Origin: Scolanthus callimorphus
Lineage: Eukaryota; Cnidaria; Anthozoa; Actiniaria; Edwardsiidae
Length of the DNA: 64,000 nt
NCBI GenBank assembly: GCA_033964015.1
Contig: CM066912.1
Coordinates: 30,838,532-30,902,531, forward strand
Direction: 5' to 3'
The translations under genes were made by a program, and so were the position numbers. This document shows positions 22,490 through 61,400 of the stretch, in pieces. The notes beneath the pieces are model-generated. The model worked only from the letters and a program-made list of their open reading frames with translations, did not search any database and was not told the origin of the DNA. Each line of letters starts with the position of its first letter. Within the stretch, counting starts at the first letter, position 1.

Positions 22490-22735
22490 TTCGCGACTAC
22501 TTGGCACATAAGACCTCATCTTTTAGGGTATCTTTTAGGGTAATAATTTTTTTGGGCCCGCCATGTTTGGTATCTTTTAGGGATGAAACTGAAAATTTCC
22601 GACGATCATCCCCGACCCCCCCCCCCCCCCCCGAGGTTTTTTTTTCCGTCAGTCGTTTACCTTTTATATTGAGGACGCCTACTTGGCACATAAGACCTCA
22701 TCTTTTAGGGTATCTTTTAGGGTTTTAGGGTTTTG
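22490..22735. repeat. Repeat with GGTATCTTTTAGGG units and a C-run
   Basis: ACTTGGCACATAAGACCTCA followed by TCTTTTAGGGTATCTTTTAG occurs twice (22499 and 22681) around a stretch with GATGAAACTGAAAATTTCCG and a C18-type run. A related fragment is at about 58888-58990 in an ERLIN intron. Confidence 0.65.
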
Positions 22736-22832
22736 TTTACCTTTTATTCAGCAAGACAATAAGTACTGATGTCGATAAGTACAATACAAGGACAGTGATG
22801 TCAATAAGTACAATATAAGTGCAAGGAAAAGG

Positions 22833-23006
22833 CTACCCTGCGAGCAGAGGTTTTTTCTGTCACTGTCAGTTGTTTACCGTTTATTGAGACGTTCGCGTCG
22901 CTGGTATGTCGCGTTAAACAAGATAAACTACAACGCGACCAGCGACGCGAACGGCCTCAATAAAAGGTAAACGACTGACAGAAAGAAACGTCTGCTCGCA
23001 GGGTAG
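22833..23006. mobile_element. MITE with CTACCCTGCGAGCAGA ends
   Basis: CTACCCTGCGAGCAGA at 22833 and TCTGCTCGCAGGGTAG ending 23006 delimit an almost perfect palindrome whose inner arms contain GTTCGCGTCGCTGG / CCAGCGACGCGAAC. Confidence 0.85.
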
Positions 23007-23229
23007 GAAACGGCAAGAAACGGTTTTTGATTATTGCTGAAAGGTTGCTGATTTTTTTCCTCGCATTTGGCTACTCGCAAACACTGTTCAAGTTCTTGTG
23101 GATTTTTGCTCTTGCTATTTATTTATTTATTTATATATCATAATCCGCAAAGCGTTAGCATCTGTACCGGATATGTAAGAAGTTAAAACAAAAATAAACA
23201 AACACAAAATAGCAAGCACAAAATACTAA

Positions 23230-24414
23230 TTATATATTTTGCTCTTGCATTTCCACTTCTATGCCTCCAACAGAGGAAACGAGGCATGGAAAAAGTTGTC
23301 GAAGTTTTGAACGAAAGTCTTCCATGAACACAAAATAAATCAGTGGGCTCAGCACTGGGCTTAGAGAACCCATGTAAAACGTGACAACGCCTAGTAAATG
23401 GCCAAGGCAATATGCAGAGATAGTCGACGAGTTGTCGGTGACTATGAGCTCTCTCACAATAAAAAATAAGTATGCTGGGAAACTGCAAATGATCTCGAGT
23501 AAAACCGAAGCGAGGATCATTCTTGTCGCAGATTGAAAACGCTTGATTCTTCGTTTCTGTTCATCGCAGGGGATTTGAACAGCGCCTTTAAGAAGGTTCA
23601 GTTTTCGCATGATCGTAAAATTCAAAAGCAATGTTGCGATGATATTGCATGCAATAAGTACATACGCGCTGTATGACCAATACTGCAAGACACGGCTAGC
23701 TATTCCGTGTCTTGTCAATGAATAAAGGCAGAGTTTATCGCTATTAATTCTTGCAGCTTTTACCATATACGCACACATAGCGAAAGGAACTCCCCAAGTT
23801 ATACAAATTATTAATATCAATCCTCGACGTTTAATTTGAGGCAACTGTATCGACGACGACACTGCCCGATATCGTTCGACAGTCATCATAAGTAGAGTAA
23901 TTCCCGAAGCACACGGTGCAGTTATCATAATGAAGGCATATAACTTGCAGCTTTCGTTTGTGCTCGCATATATATTCATCATATCACTCCAAATCCCGCC
24001 TCTTCGTAGAGAAACTAGTCTGGAAACACAGTGGGCGAGAACAGAAATTAAACTTGCGGCTGACATGTTTGCTATCAATATATTGATATTCTTCTTCTTG
24101 AGTTCTTGCTTTGTTAGAACCAGGACGATTACCAAAGTATTCCAACTGAAACCGAATATCAATAAGAAACACAAGGCAAACGTGTGACCCGCGATGGATT
24201 CCGTACACATTTGTAGTACCGAAGCCGACGAGTTGGTTGAATTGCGACCGAATGGGAAATCTGTGGACACCTGCATCGTACGAATTTGTATGTACTGTTC
24301 TTCTACTGATTTCCAAAATCGTTTATCCACAAGCCAACATCGCAAATACTTCAAAGTACCTACTACCGTCGTAGAGCCGCGATAAAAGCGCGAAAAAACA
24401 GGTACAGCTGGCAA
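23230..24414 (-). CDS. Intronless class A (rhodopsin-like) G-protein-coupled receptor
   Basis: Single 394-codon frame with seven hydrophobic segments at about residues 78-100, 109-131, 156-180, 198-219, 246-268, 298-320 and 338-362. Supporting class A marks: N111/N116 region in TM2, ERYRAV (180-185) in the DRY position, Trp207-Pro210 in TM4, the Cys156/Cys229 pair expected to bridge TM3 and loop 2, SPLIY (356-360) in the NPxxY position, and helix-8-like FRSKLRQLFPC ending in a possible palmitoylated Cys377. Met47 (24276) is the more likely start, because it leaves a short N-terminus with sequons NSTNSS; upstream residues look non-coding-like. TM6 has CSFP instead of CWxP. The family resembles peptide- or lipid-type cnidarian receptors, but the ligand is unknown. 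It would sit in the plasma membrane and couple to heterotrimeric G proteins. Confidence 0.92.
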   Translation of the reverse strand: MPAVPVFSRFYRGSTTVVGTLKYLRCWLVDKRFWKSVEEQYIQIRTMQVSTDFPFGRNSTNSSASVLQMCTESIAGHTFALCFLLIFGFSWNTLVIVLVLTKQELKKKNINILIANMSAASLISVLAHCVSRLVSLRRGGIWSDMMNIYASTNESCKLYAFIMITAPCASGITLLMMTVERYRAVSSSIQLPQIKRRGLILIICITWGVPFAMCAYMVKAARINSDKLCLYSLTRHGIASRVLQYWSYSAYVLIACNIIATLLLNFTIMRKLNLLKGAVQIPCDEQKRRIKRFQSATRMILASVLLEIICSFPAYLFFIVRELIVTDNSSTISAYCLGHLLGVVTFYMGSLSPVLSPLIYFVFMEDFRSKLRQLFPCLVSSVGGIEVEMQEQNI

Positions 24415-25145
24415 GTTATATTGTTTTTACATCTCAAAGTCAAAGTTGACATTGGCTTATAAAAGATTTTACCAAAAGTCGACGACATGAATTTCTATGA
24501 ATTTTGCAGTTGAATACCGGTTTTGCCATTATTACATCTCGCCCGAGACCTTCATAGATTTTATCTCAGTTTTGACTAAAGCCCTGGCAAGACGCAAGAG
24601 GAAATCATTACAATTTCTCATTTATTTATTTCTCATTTCAGCCTGAAGTTGCCAAGGCAAAATAGAGCATATTGCAGATGAGTGTCGAAAATTAAAAGCA
24701 AAGTAAATACACTTAGCCAATCAGAAACGAAACCTATTCAATAACCAACCAATCAGGAGGCGAAGTAAGTACGACTTGCGTTTAAGTTATCTATTACCGT
24801 CGACTCTCGCCTTGCAGACACCCCGTTAATACGAACAAAAACCAGTCCGGCGGAACCTATATAGAAATGACTAAAACTCGCCCCCGTTATTACGCACTCT
24901 CGCGCTTACGGAAATATGGACACTTTCCTGCCCCATTGCAGGGCATTTAACAAATGTCCTGATTTTCCGTGGTATGTCCTCTAGTTATACACCACGGAAT
25001 GACGTAATAAGGTGGTCAAAATGTTGTGGACTCACGAGGCGCAGCCGAATAAAACAATAAAAGCGCGCGCGCGCAGCCAAACGGTGTTTTCAATGGTTCT
25101 AATTTAGCGCGCGCTGATGATGATGGCGCGTTCCGTGTGGTATAT

Positions 25146-25443
25146 TTAACAATTAGACCTCGAGGCCGAATGAGCTATGATGAATAGACCATGAGGGCTG
25201 AGGCCGAATGGTCTATTGATATCATAGCACATGAGGACGAGAGGTCTAATTGTTTTAGTATAAACCAACTAGTTGGTCGGTTTTGGCAATGAATGCCATT
25301 ATTTTATGTTGAAAAAATCAAGTTTTCTTGCAAAGAAAGGTGGCGGTTTTGCCAGGTACGGTCTATCACTAATAGACCATTACTAGCTCAGCCAATCAGA
25401 ATGCAGGATTTGTAATAGACCATTAGTTGGTTTATACTAAACT
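25146..25443 (-). mobile_element. Double-hairpin element, inverted copy of 21753-22046
   Basis: TTTAACAATTAGACCTCGAG opens a hairpin closing with GAGAGGTCTAATTG near 25252, followed by TTTTAGTATAAACCAACTAG and a second stem ending TTGGTTTATACTAAA near 25440. An AGCCAATCAGAATGCA motif lies in the second hairpin. Similarity to 21753-22046 is high over the full length. Confidence 0.85.
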
Positions 25444-25752
25444 TCTTTAGTATAATTACTCAAGCGATGCCGCGTGCTGATTGGTCGAGACGTTCGAAAT
25501 ATTCTGCTATATTCAGCTATAGGTAAATATAACATTGAAAGCATTGGGGATCGCGCGTGCACTTTATTACGAGAAACTAAGACAAAAAACCCTAAACCCG
25601 TTTTTTTGTCAAAAATCTTAAAGTCGCTTGAGTAGTTATACTAAAACAATTAGTCGCTTCAGGCTCCGTAAATATCGGCGAATAGTCACCTCGACTTCGT
25701 CTCGGTGACTATTCGCCGATATTTACGTCGCCTTCGGTGACTAATTGTTAAA
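25443..25752 (+). mobile_element. Double-hairpin element with different stems
   Basis: Outer TTTAGTATAATTACTCAAGC pairs with GCTTGAGTAGTTATACTAAA near 25645. A second perfect hairpin, 25646-25748, is centred near 25697 (AATATCGGCGAATAGTCACC / GGTGACTATTCGCCGATATT). It ends TAATTGTTAAATG like the neighbouring element, though the stem sequences differ. A truncated copy is at about 30565-30592. Confidence 0.8.
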
Positions 25753-26732
25753 TGTACCAATGGTTGAATGGTACCAATCAGATTTCGAGAAACGCGCGCG
25801 TTGAGGTATAAAGTAGCACGAGTGTAGTAGTATTTACGATCTCAAGAAGGAGAAACGATTTAATACAATGACCAATTTCATTTTATTTTTATTAGTCTTA
25901 CGAGATGCTATAACTTACTGATTAATAGTATTTCTAATAATAATTCTATTTCTATCTTGCTGTAAATTCAATAAAAATTAACGACAAGGTTTCTCTATTA
26001 TCGATGTGCTGTCTGTGACAGTTCTCCTACTCAGCTTGAAAAGACAAGCCTAATCTCGTTTCCACACAATTTCTCGGCTTTGCTTTTCTGTCAACATGAT
26101 CGCGAGAGTGAATTTATTAATCACTAAATCGTAATGGCCTTCAAATTTGTGATCATCATCATTAGGCGAAATGGTCATTTGACCTGCACGAGTTGTCCCA
26201 GTGAAGCGCCGTCTTAAGGGCGTAGCAGGAGAGGTCGGGCTCTCTTCATTCTTGTTCGCACTGTTTTTTTTTTTATCTTGCTAACCCTTTCTGACCCTCC
26301 TATCGTCTCTCTGGCGCTCCAAGAGTTAGGAAACCAAGAGTCATTACTCATCTACCATATTAGATGTCCCTCCACATCAGCCTCACAAAAGCGTATATTT
26401 TTAGAAACACAGTTTCACATAAAATTGAACAGAGACTTCAAGTTTACAAACTTTTAATGTAAACTTGAGAGAAATGCAACAGCAGCTGTAATTTTTAGCC
26501 TTCGGCTGGGTTGACCTCGGTGTGAGAACCATTCCCAGAGGACCCCTTTCTGTTTAGTTCTCATTTCATCATGATTCATTCTACTAAACAAAATAAGCTT
26601 TGTGACGTAACTTGTGAACACTCTGAGGAAAAGCCTCTGAGGAAAAGCGGTAAACGAACCAAGCAAACAAAATCAGAAAACCATGAAAATGTGTTACTAA
26701 AAAAACGCTTTTCTGATGCTGATCGAAACCTT

Positions 26733-27067
26733 ACCCGCGAAAGCCGACACCACTTCGCGCTCGCCGAAAGAGATTCCCGCAAAGAGGCGTCTGCGCGCTC
26801 AATTCAAACATTCCATACTAAGACGTATTTTGACCCAGTCTGGTCAAAAGTATTACGTGGCCAATTTAACTATTTGATATTTAATTTTTATAGCACACAA
26901 AGTATATTATAGTAAGGAATTCAAATAAGACAAAATAAGACGTAATTATTTTGACCAGATTTTAGACAAAATACGTCATCAGTATGGAATGTTTGGCTTA
27001 AGCGCGCAGACACCTCTTTGCGGGAGTCTCTTTCGGCAAGCGCTTAGTGGTGTCGGCTTTCGCAGGC
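26733..27067. mobile_element. MITE-like inverted repeat
   Basis: GCGAAAGCCGACACCAC near 26738 is mirrored by GTGGTGTCGGCTTTCGC near 27047-27063. The arms run through GCAAAGAGGCGTCTGCGCGC and TTCCATACTAAGACGTATTT. The open frames on both strands here follow from this symmetry. Confidence 0.8.
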
Positions 27068-27413
27068 TAATCGAAACCACACTGATACAAAATTCTAACT
27101 CTCGAGGAAACTATAGTTATTCTTCAGCACATTGCACGATACCGGTTTACTACACCATTGTACACTAACTAGGAATTCTACAATTTGAAATTGTGATGAA
27201 TATCTAAATCTAATTTACAGTAAATAATGGAATGGTTATATAAATAAATTGAATTGAAGTTTGCCTATCTGTGAGATAAGTTGGCATGCATGTAATTCTT
27301 TACAAGCAAAAATGGATATTGCTGGATACTTTCTAGAAATTCACGAAGCCGTGCATGAAAAATCGTCAACTGAAATCACAAAAGTGGGTTCGACTCGTCT
27401 TTAATCGCTGGCT

Positions 27414-27597
27414 AAGGAGTGGACCATTAGAAATTGGGGGAAGGGGAGGGTAACAATTCCAAAAAAATGCCCGTGCAAGGCAGAGATCCAAGCAAGAAAA
27501 AAGCATCATACAAAGTCCTGAAAAAGTCTCGCACAACCTGATCTAAGAAAAAAAAAATGCTGACCACCCTCCCCAAAATTCTTATGGTCCATCCCTA
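27414..27597. mobile_element. MITE with GGACCATTAGAAATTGGGGG ends
   Basis: GGACCATTAGAAATTGGGGG is mirrored by CCCCAAAATTCTTATGGTCC. It is of the same type as 33807-34043, whose ends are GGACCATTAGAAAAGTGATG. Between 27600 and 28227 I see only A+T-rich sequence and a few ACCATATTTGGCAA repeats. Confidence 0.7.
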
Positions 27598-28227
27598 AAC
27601 GAGGCAACAAAGATTTGGCAACCTTCTGCTCGCTATAACGCTTCTTGAACTGGCTAAATGTGACAACCTTGTTCCGGCAGTCATATAAAAGTAGTAACTG
27701 TCGAGAAGCTTTGCTCGCAAACTATACGTCTTCCTTTCTTGCAAACATTATCCGCAATAAAGTGCAATAAATTCTAAAAGCAAATTATCAAATTATCTAT
27801 TCTATCTATGGAGCATTTAGACAAAAGCCACTAATAAATGAAATTATCAATACTTCTATACATCAATTTTTTAAATACAATTCTCAATAGGCTACCAAGG
27901 TAACGTCTTAAGCTTGTTGCTCAGAAGTGCCGCGTTGTCCTGGCAACTATTTATAAGACATTTATATTTCTGAATAATCATTACCATATATGGTAATAAC
28001 ATGATATCTTCTTCTTAACCATGACCATATTTGGCAACTGTTGCCATATTTGGCAAATCAAGACAATGTGTGTACCTGATAAGTAATATTATCTTTGGTG
28101 ATGTTAATAATGGAATTCTCATCTTCAATGTGACATTTTGCACAATTCTGTGACATCATAATGTAATTCTTCATATTCACTCCCAATATTCACCACAGGA
28201 TTCCCAAAAAGTCTATCTCAGGGCTCC

Positions 28228-54700
<26,473 letters not shown>

Positions 54701-55460
54701 ATTTCACCTTCAAGATTTCCACTCAAGCGAGATATCGATGTAAACGGACGATCACGTGATCTGGAGTTCGGCCGATATCGGGAGACTAAACAATGAAGGG
54801 TCGAGTGATTATTAATAAGTTTTATATCTACCATATCTAAAGAAGTGGTATATAACAAGAAACGTTATCGGGTTATTCTGCAAAAGAAGGACTCGTTGGA
54901 GAAATTGAGTGATCCTTCGAAATGGAGCTTAGAGCCGAGCGATCAAAATAAGCTACTTGTCCATAACACAGGAAGCCCGAGACATTCGCATTTCGCAATC
55001 AATAAAATAACGAACGAACAATCAAAAATGAAAATAACGAAGCCACAAACGAAAGAAAACAATAACAAAGAGCAGAGTGCTGCACCATTTGACTCAATGA
55101 GGGGCGGTCCCTCTCGCGAACAGGATGTAAGGGGACGGCAGCAGGGCCGGGACGTCAACTCTCCCTGTTTTGCTGGGAGCAGCTCGTTTTATTGATTACG
55201 CCCCGAGGCATATACTATAAAAATATACTAGAACGATGTGTTAACCCTTATCCTGACTAGTAGTCTTGATAGTTCAGATATTTTGAATGTTTTTATGTGA
55301 ACTTGAAGTAATATTGTCAAAAATATAGTTAAATTATTCATGATGAGTATTCCTCCATTTAGGAATGACGATCGCCGGCCTCGATGCGACAGAGAGGGGA
55401 TTGGCACTAAATGCATCAGACACCGGTGCATCATGGTACTTGTCCTTTCTAATTTTCAAG
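54701..55460. promoter_or_regulatory. Divergent upstream region of CaMKII and ERLIN
   Basis: The two start codons face away from each other with 760 bases between. Next to CaMKII there are CpG-containing stretches (GATCACGTGATCTGG, GGCCGATATCGGG). A fragment of the GGGACRTCAACTCTCCC MITE lies at 55148-55195. A plus-strand frame of 116 codons (54845-55195) has no recognisable features. Transcription start sites cannot be read from the sequence. Confidence 0.45.
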
Positions 55461-58400
55461 ATGGCGGCTGCAGTTGGCTTTGGAATAGCTATCGCGTTTT
55501 TAGCAATCATGTTTAACTTCTCCGTGCATAAGGTCGAAGAAGGTACGTGATTTAGTAGTATATATCACGTAGCTTAATATAGATAAAGTTTTATTGAAAT
55601 CGATTCATGAAATTGCGCGATATGTGATGTTGAACTGTCACGCTATCTTTCTTTGTGTTTTGGGCAAGTTTTGCTGCAGCTTTTCAAACTTCACAATTCG
55701 GTGAAGTTTGATATTTCATTTTGCAAAAAATCAGTATCACAACTAGTAAGTATATGGCAATAAGAAGAACTGCTTTTTGATTGAGAAATAGCTGTTCGTG
55801 ACATGAATTTTACCAGGCATGCACTTTTTTAACTTCCTGTTTATATGGATGTTATCCATGCATTCAAGGGAAAGGATGTCTGATTAATGCTGCAGTTTTG
55901 GCCCAATATCTTTTTAGTGTTTTTTTTTTTTTGTTGGTGGTGTTTTTCATATCTGGATGGACGGATAAGTTTTCGATGTTACTATGATCATCCAGAATAA
56001 CATACTGTATAAACAAATTTAGCAGCTGGAACAATTTGAATTATACATTAAGTGTAACAGGTATTTTTCTGTTTGTGAATGTGATAGTTCTTTGTTGTGT
56101 CAGCTGTGTCTTTGATACGGTACTTCTTGTAATTCTGTACTTTAGATTTCCACTGATTTTCAAGCATTCTAGACATTCAATGCCATGAACATGTATATGA
56201 ATACACAAGGCATTTTGTACAATTTGTGCAGCTTTACATGCAACTGATGCAAATTAATTGTTCTTTTGCCTTTCCACTAGCTCCTTCTGGTCTCCTACAT
56301 CATGAAAGCAGTTGGTCAGAAAAAAATAAGTTAGAAAAAAAACTCAGCTTGTATAAAACAAAATCATCACCTTATATCATATACTCTTATTTTTTAGTAA
56401 TTAATTACTAATTTTTAGTATTAATTAGTATTAGTATTAATAAAAGTGTCCTGTGTTTGTGAGAAAAAGACCTACTTTGAGCAATTTCTAGAATGAACTC
56501 TGACAATTATTGTTTTGGGTTGATTTTGACACATTGTTTTATGTTGCAGGTCATATTGCTGTTTATTATAGGGTATGTAGCACACACATTAATTGCACTT
56601 TTTACAATTCTGCCACACTCTCCACCAGCTTCACACACACACACACACACTCACTACCTATATTTACACCTTTGACATCACTTAATTTTGATGTGTCAGA
56701 TTTTGTAGTGTACACTTCCAACATTCATGGGTGAGGGTATTAGGTTTGAGCCTCCATTCCCTTAGGTAGTGGCTGGCCACTTCAAAGGCCACCCTCTTCC
56801 GGAGGAATCCTTCACTTGATGGTTAAAGGGGCTCTTGCATGCTAAATATTCGTCCACTGTGGACATAAAATAAGTAAAATTGTAACTGAAAACACATGTC
56901 ATGTACATCTGCCAGTAGTATTCAAAATAATACTTCAGATTTAATAGAAAAACCTTTCGAGTTTTAGACATGCAATTCTAGGTTGTTTTGACCTGTTATC
57001 AAGAGGATGGAATTGGATTGCGATTTGAGGTAGTTTCTTTTCAGAGACATGGCCAGCTAGCATGCGAGAGCCCCTTTAACTATGGAACTAGTGATTGCCA
57101 AGCTGCACTTCATCATGGCTGAAACCAGAGCAGGGCAAATTCCAGTGGAGCCCTAGTTAAGAACAAAGGCTACTGTAGTATAACATGGGAAATTTCGGCA
57201 GAAACCCATTCTTGGAAAAAAAACCTGAACACATAGCACAGAATGTGATGTGTTTGCCATCCATGTGTTTATCCATAGGAAGGCCTAACACTTCCCATTC
57301 TTGCATGAAGTTTCTGCAGAAATTCCCTCTGCGTAATATTTTGTAGGATTGTGTGGTTCCAGAAATTATCCATACCCCCTCTACGGAAGGGCATTGGAAA
57401 TTCCGGAGGTGGGTGGGGGGGGGTCACTTTCCAACACCCTTCCGTGGAGGGGGTATGGATATTTTCTGGAACCTCACATTTCTTTGTTTTAGTTGACAAC
57501 TGATCTCAATTTGTAACATGCCACGACATCCACTTTAATACATTTGGATGATAGTTAATGGTGTTGATGATAATGGAGATGTCTGATGATGATTGTTTTA
57601 TTTTTTTCAGGGGGGTGCCCTGTTGGCGTCAACCAGTGGTCCTGGATACCACATCATGATTCCATTTATAACATCCTTTAGATCTGTGCAGTCCACACTT
57701 CAAACAGATGAGGTGAAAAAATGTTCCATGTGGGACAAGGTGAGAGGTCACTGACAGATCTAGGGGAGGGGCTGGTTCCCCCACCCCTTGCAGATAAAAA
57801 TTTATAAGAAAGGTGTGAGCAATTTGGATATGGTATTATCCTAAGCCATATGTTTTATATAATGATATGCCTACTTTCGTGAAGTGCCCCTCCCTACCAA
57901 AGAATGAGAAGTGTTTGCATGGAAAGTGTTCACATGGGAAGTGTTTTTTCTCATGGCTCGAACATTTCCCATGCGTTTGCCTTGGGAAATTCAGCTTTTC
58001 CCATGGATGTGTTTCTGTAGAAATTCCCTGTGTAAGCTGAGCCACTTAAAGGAGCCTGTGCTTTGTGTAGTACATACGTCAGGTAATTTCATACTATTGT
58101 TCTGTTTTTTTTTTTCAGTGGTGGTGTCATGATATATTTTGATAGGATTGAAGTGGTAAACATTTTAAATCGTGACCATGGTAATTATAAATATTAACTG
58201 TGCATTAATTTATTACTGAAACACATGAAACATAGTGTACAATATTTATTGATTACGTATAACACCATAACACTGCATTAAAATGGAAATTAGTGCAAGA
58301 CATTTCATTTGTGAGCATAAAGTATGACAATTTGATAAAGTCGGTTATCTTTTGTTCCCATCACAGAATGACAGGTCTTTTCTGGTATTAGTTAATAATT

Positions 58401-61400
58401 ATATAGCCAGCTCTAAATCCCATTGTGCTGGCAAATCGATTTTTCTTGAATCCTCCAATAATGTTTTTACAATTTGCATGCTGAAATTGGACAGTTTGGG
58501 TTTGAACATGGATGCTATACAATAAATGAATAACAGGACTATTTAATGATGCCCGATCAAGAAAAAAATTGAATTCCCAAATTCCTCTGAACCCCAAATT
58601 GAACTCAGCCTTCAACCTAAGACAATTTTGGTGTTCCTCTGAATTTTCTCACCAGTTCTTTCCTTAATCGGACAGCATATAGTCCTATTATATGCACTAA
58701 TTGCAGGAGAATATTTATTTTGTTTGTTTCTTTCAGTGTATGAAGTTGTTAAAAACTACACTGCTGATTATGACAGAGCTTTGATATTCAACAAAGTTCA
58801 CCATGAGCTTAACCAGGTAATTCCTGCCACTGCAAATTAAGCTAAAATAGCTGAGTGTACATTTTGTCTGTGGTTGATGGCCGTTTTGGTATCTTTTAGG
58901 GGTGAAACTGAAAATTCCTGACAATCATCACCAACCAACAATATGGGAGTTCTTCCCACCCCCCCCACCCCCCCCCCCCATCCTGGGTTCTGTCAGTCAT
59001 TCCCAATTAGGGGAACTAGAACGTCAGCATCTCTTATTCCCCATACAGTCACATTGAATATAGTAGGAGTGGGGGGTCCTAGTCAGATTCCCTCTATGAT
59101 GGGGGTGCATGTGGATCTTTCCTGGAAACACAGGTTGTGGGAAGCAGAAGTTTTATTGATATTAGTATTTTCATTTGGAATCTGTAATGTAGATGGCTTT
59201 TTTGAGATTCCTGAATTCTAATTCTAATTTTATATTGTTTTTTTCGGCCATAGTTTTGCAGTGTCCATAGCTTGCAGGAGGTCTACATTGATTTGTTTGG
59301 TAAGCCATTTTTTTGCCTGCCATTAAGTGAAATATTTCTGGAGTTTCCTTTGAGGAGAGACCTATATCCCATTAATGGAATCTATTTGGTGGTTGGTGCT
59401 AAAGTGAGGTGCTTCTCATGTGGTAATAGACCTCCTCAGCTTAGGTGTAATGTTTTGCTCATTTCAGATCACGTGGCATTCCCATGAGTATTCTCTCCTT
59501 GTTTGGAATGCTTCCATATTCATATATCCTTTAGTGCTTAGCAGAAAATGAAAGAGAGAATACTCATGGGATGCCATGTGATCTGAAATGGGAAAATATT
59601 ATGCCCAAGCCAAGGAGGTCTATAGAGCAGATTTCGTATGACTGTGCATTGCACAGAACCTGCCCTGATGTGTAGATACAGAGCCTTCTTGTATGTACAT
59701 GGCTTTCTCATTCTGCCGGCCATCCACGGGACAAATGATGGACAACCAATCAAATCGCATTGTATCGGCAGAAAATTATGGTCCCTACTGCAACAAGAGC
59801 CAATGCAATTGCATTGTGGTGCAGCACAGTCATGGCACATATCACAGCAATTTTCACAGTCATCTAATATGATGTGGGTTATTGTTGCTTAAATACCTAC
59901 AGATCAAATCGATGAGAACTTGAAAACAGCCCTCCAAAAGGACTTGCTCAAAATGGCTCCTGGTCTTGTAGTACATGTAAGTTGTGATTTAGCGTAAAAC
60001 AGGCTTTTAATAAAATAAAGGAAACATGGGGCTGGAATGGAAACCTTAGCATGACAGGTTCTCAAAAGCCATGTTCTTATGTGCTGGCTTTTACTGTACT
60101 CTAAGACGAGTTCTTCCACAATGATATTCCATAAAGAGGTCAATTAAATTTCTTTAAAACTATTTTAAAGGTATCTTCATTTCTAAAAGCACTGAGACAG
60201 TTTTGACTGGTGTTCGGTCTTTAGCAGTAAACGTTAATAGACCTTTTTCTACTTGAGTGGGGGCCCTGTGGATTGTCTACCCAAATGCCACTCAAGCATA
60301 GAATATTCTTTGTTTCCACACATCAATATTAATGAATTTTCTCATGCATTACAAGAAAACAAAAGACTTTGTTTCACATGAATGCCAGTCAGGAAAACAT
60401 TACCTAATAATAATCATATATATTAATATATTTATTTCAACATGGTTAAAAACTCATCAGGATTTTAAAAACCTATATATATACTTATTTACAATACTAA
60501 ACACAATAAGAATACTAAATAAAAGTCTTTGCTAAGCTTTATTATGAATTCACCTGTTTTCCATGAGAGCTTGTGAGTAAAACTTTAGAAAAAGTCAAAA
60601 ACCACAGGGCCCCCACTCAAGCGGAAAAGGTCTATTAAAGCAAATACACCTAGCCAATCAGAAACGGGAGAAGTTACAAGTTGCTGCTGAATGGTTTCCC
60701 TGTCAGCCAATCACAAGCTAAATAAACTACTATAACTATTAGGTATGGTGAGTACGTGATTATAAAACACACAGCTGCGTTAGTTAAAAGTATGATGGGT
60801 TGATAGACATGAGTGATCAATGAGAATACAAAGTAAACACAAATGCAAATCACCTGCAAATCACCTGCTCTACACAGAATATTTTTGATGAGTGTTCAGA
60901 TATGCCAAATCTAATTATTTTGGTAATTCACAGGCTGTAAGAGTGACGAAGCCGAAAATTCCAGAATCAATCAGAAGGAACTATGAAACCATGTAAGTAC
61001 GTCTTTAAGCAAATTTATTATCTTAACTTTATTGGCACAGCTTGAATAAAATTGGTTCTGGGACTACCTCACCATGTAGCCCGGCATCGATGAAATTTTG
61101 GTCGGGCTCTGACAAATTATTACGCCAAAGCCATTTACGCAGCACAAATATACCAGAGCCGTGCCATTAATTTGGTACCCGTACCGCTTTTTTATCTAAG
61201 CCGCAAAAAAGTCCCTGTCATGTAAATGGGGCTTAAGAGTTTTGAGCAATCTTCTGTATTTTTTAAAAGGAGCTTCATATCTGATCCAGCTAATGCCATC
61301 TAATTTTTCGTCATTGTCCTCTTTTCAAAAAAGATTTTATGCTGCTGTTCATTGGAAAGAAAAACAAAAACATCTGTAATCTCTTTAAATTGAGTAACCC

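Noticed and set aside
22499..22735. TTTAGGG runs as an internal telomere tract.
   Set aside because: The unit is TATCTTTTAGGG in a dispersed repeat, not a regular telomere array.
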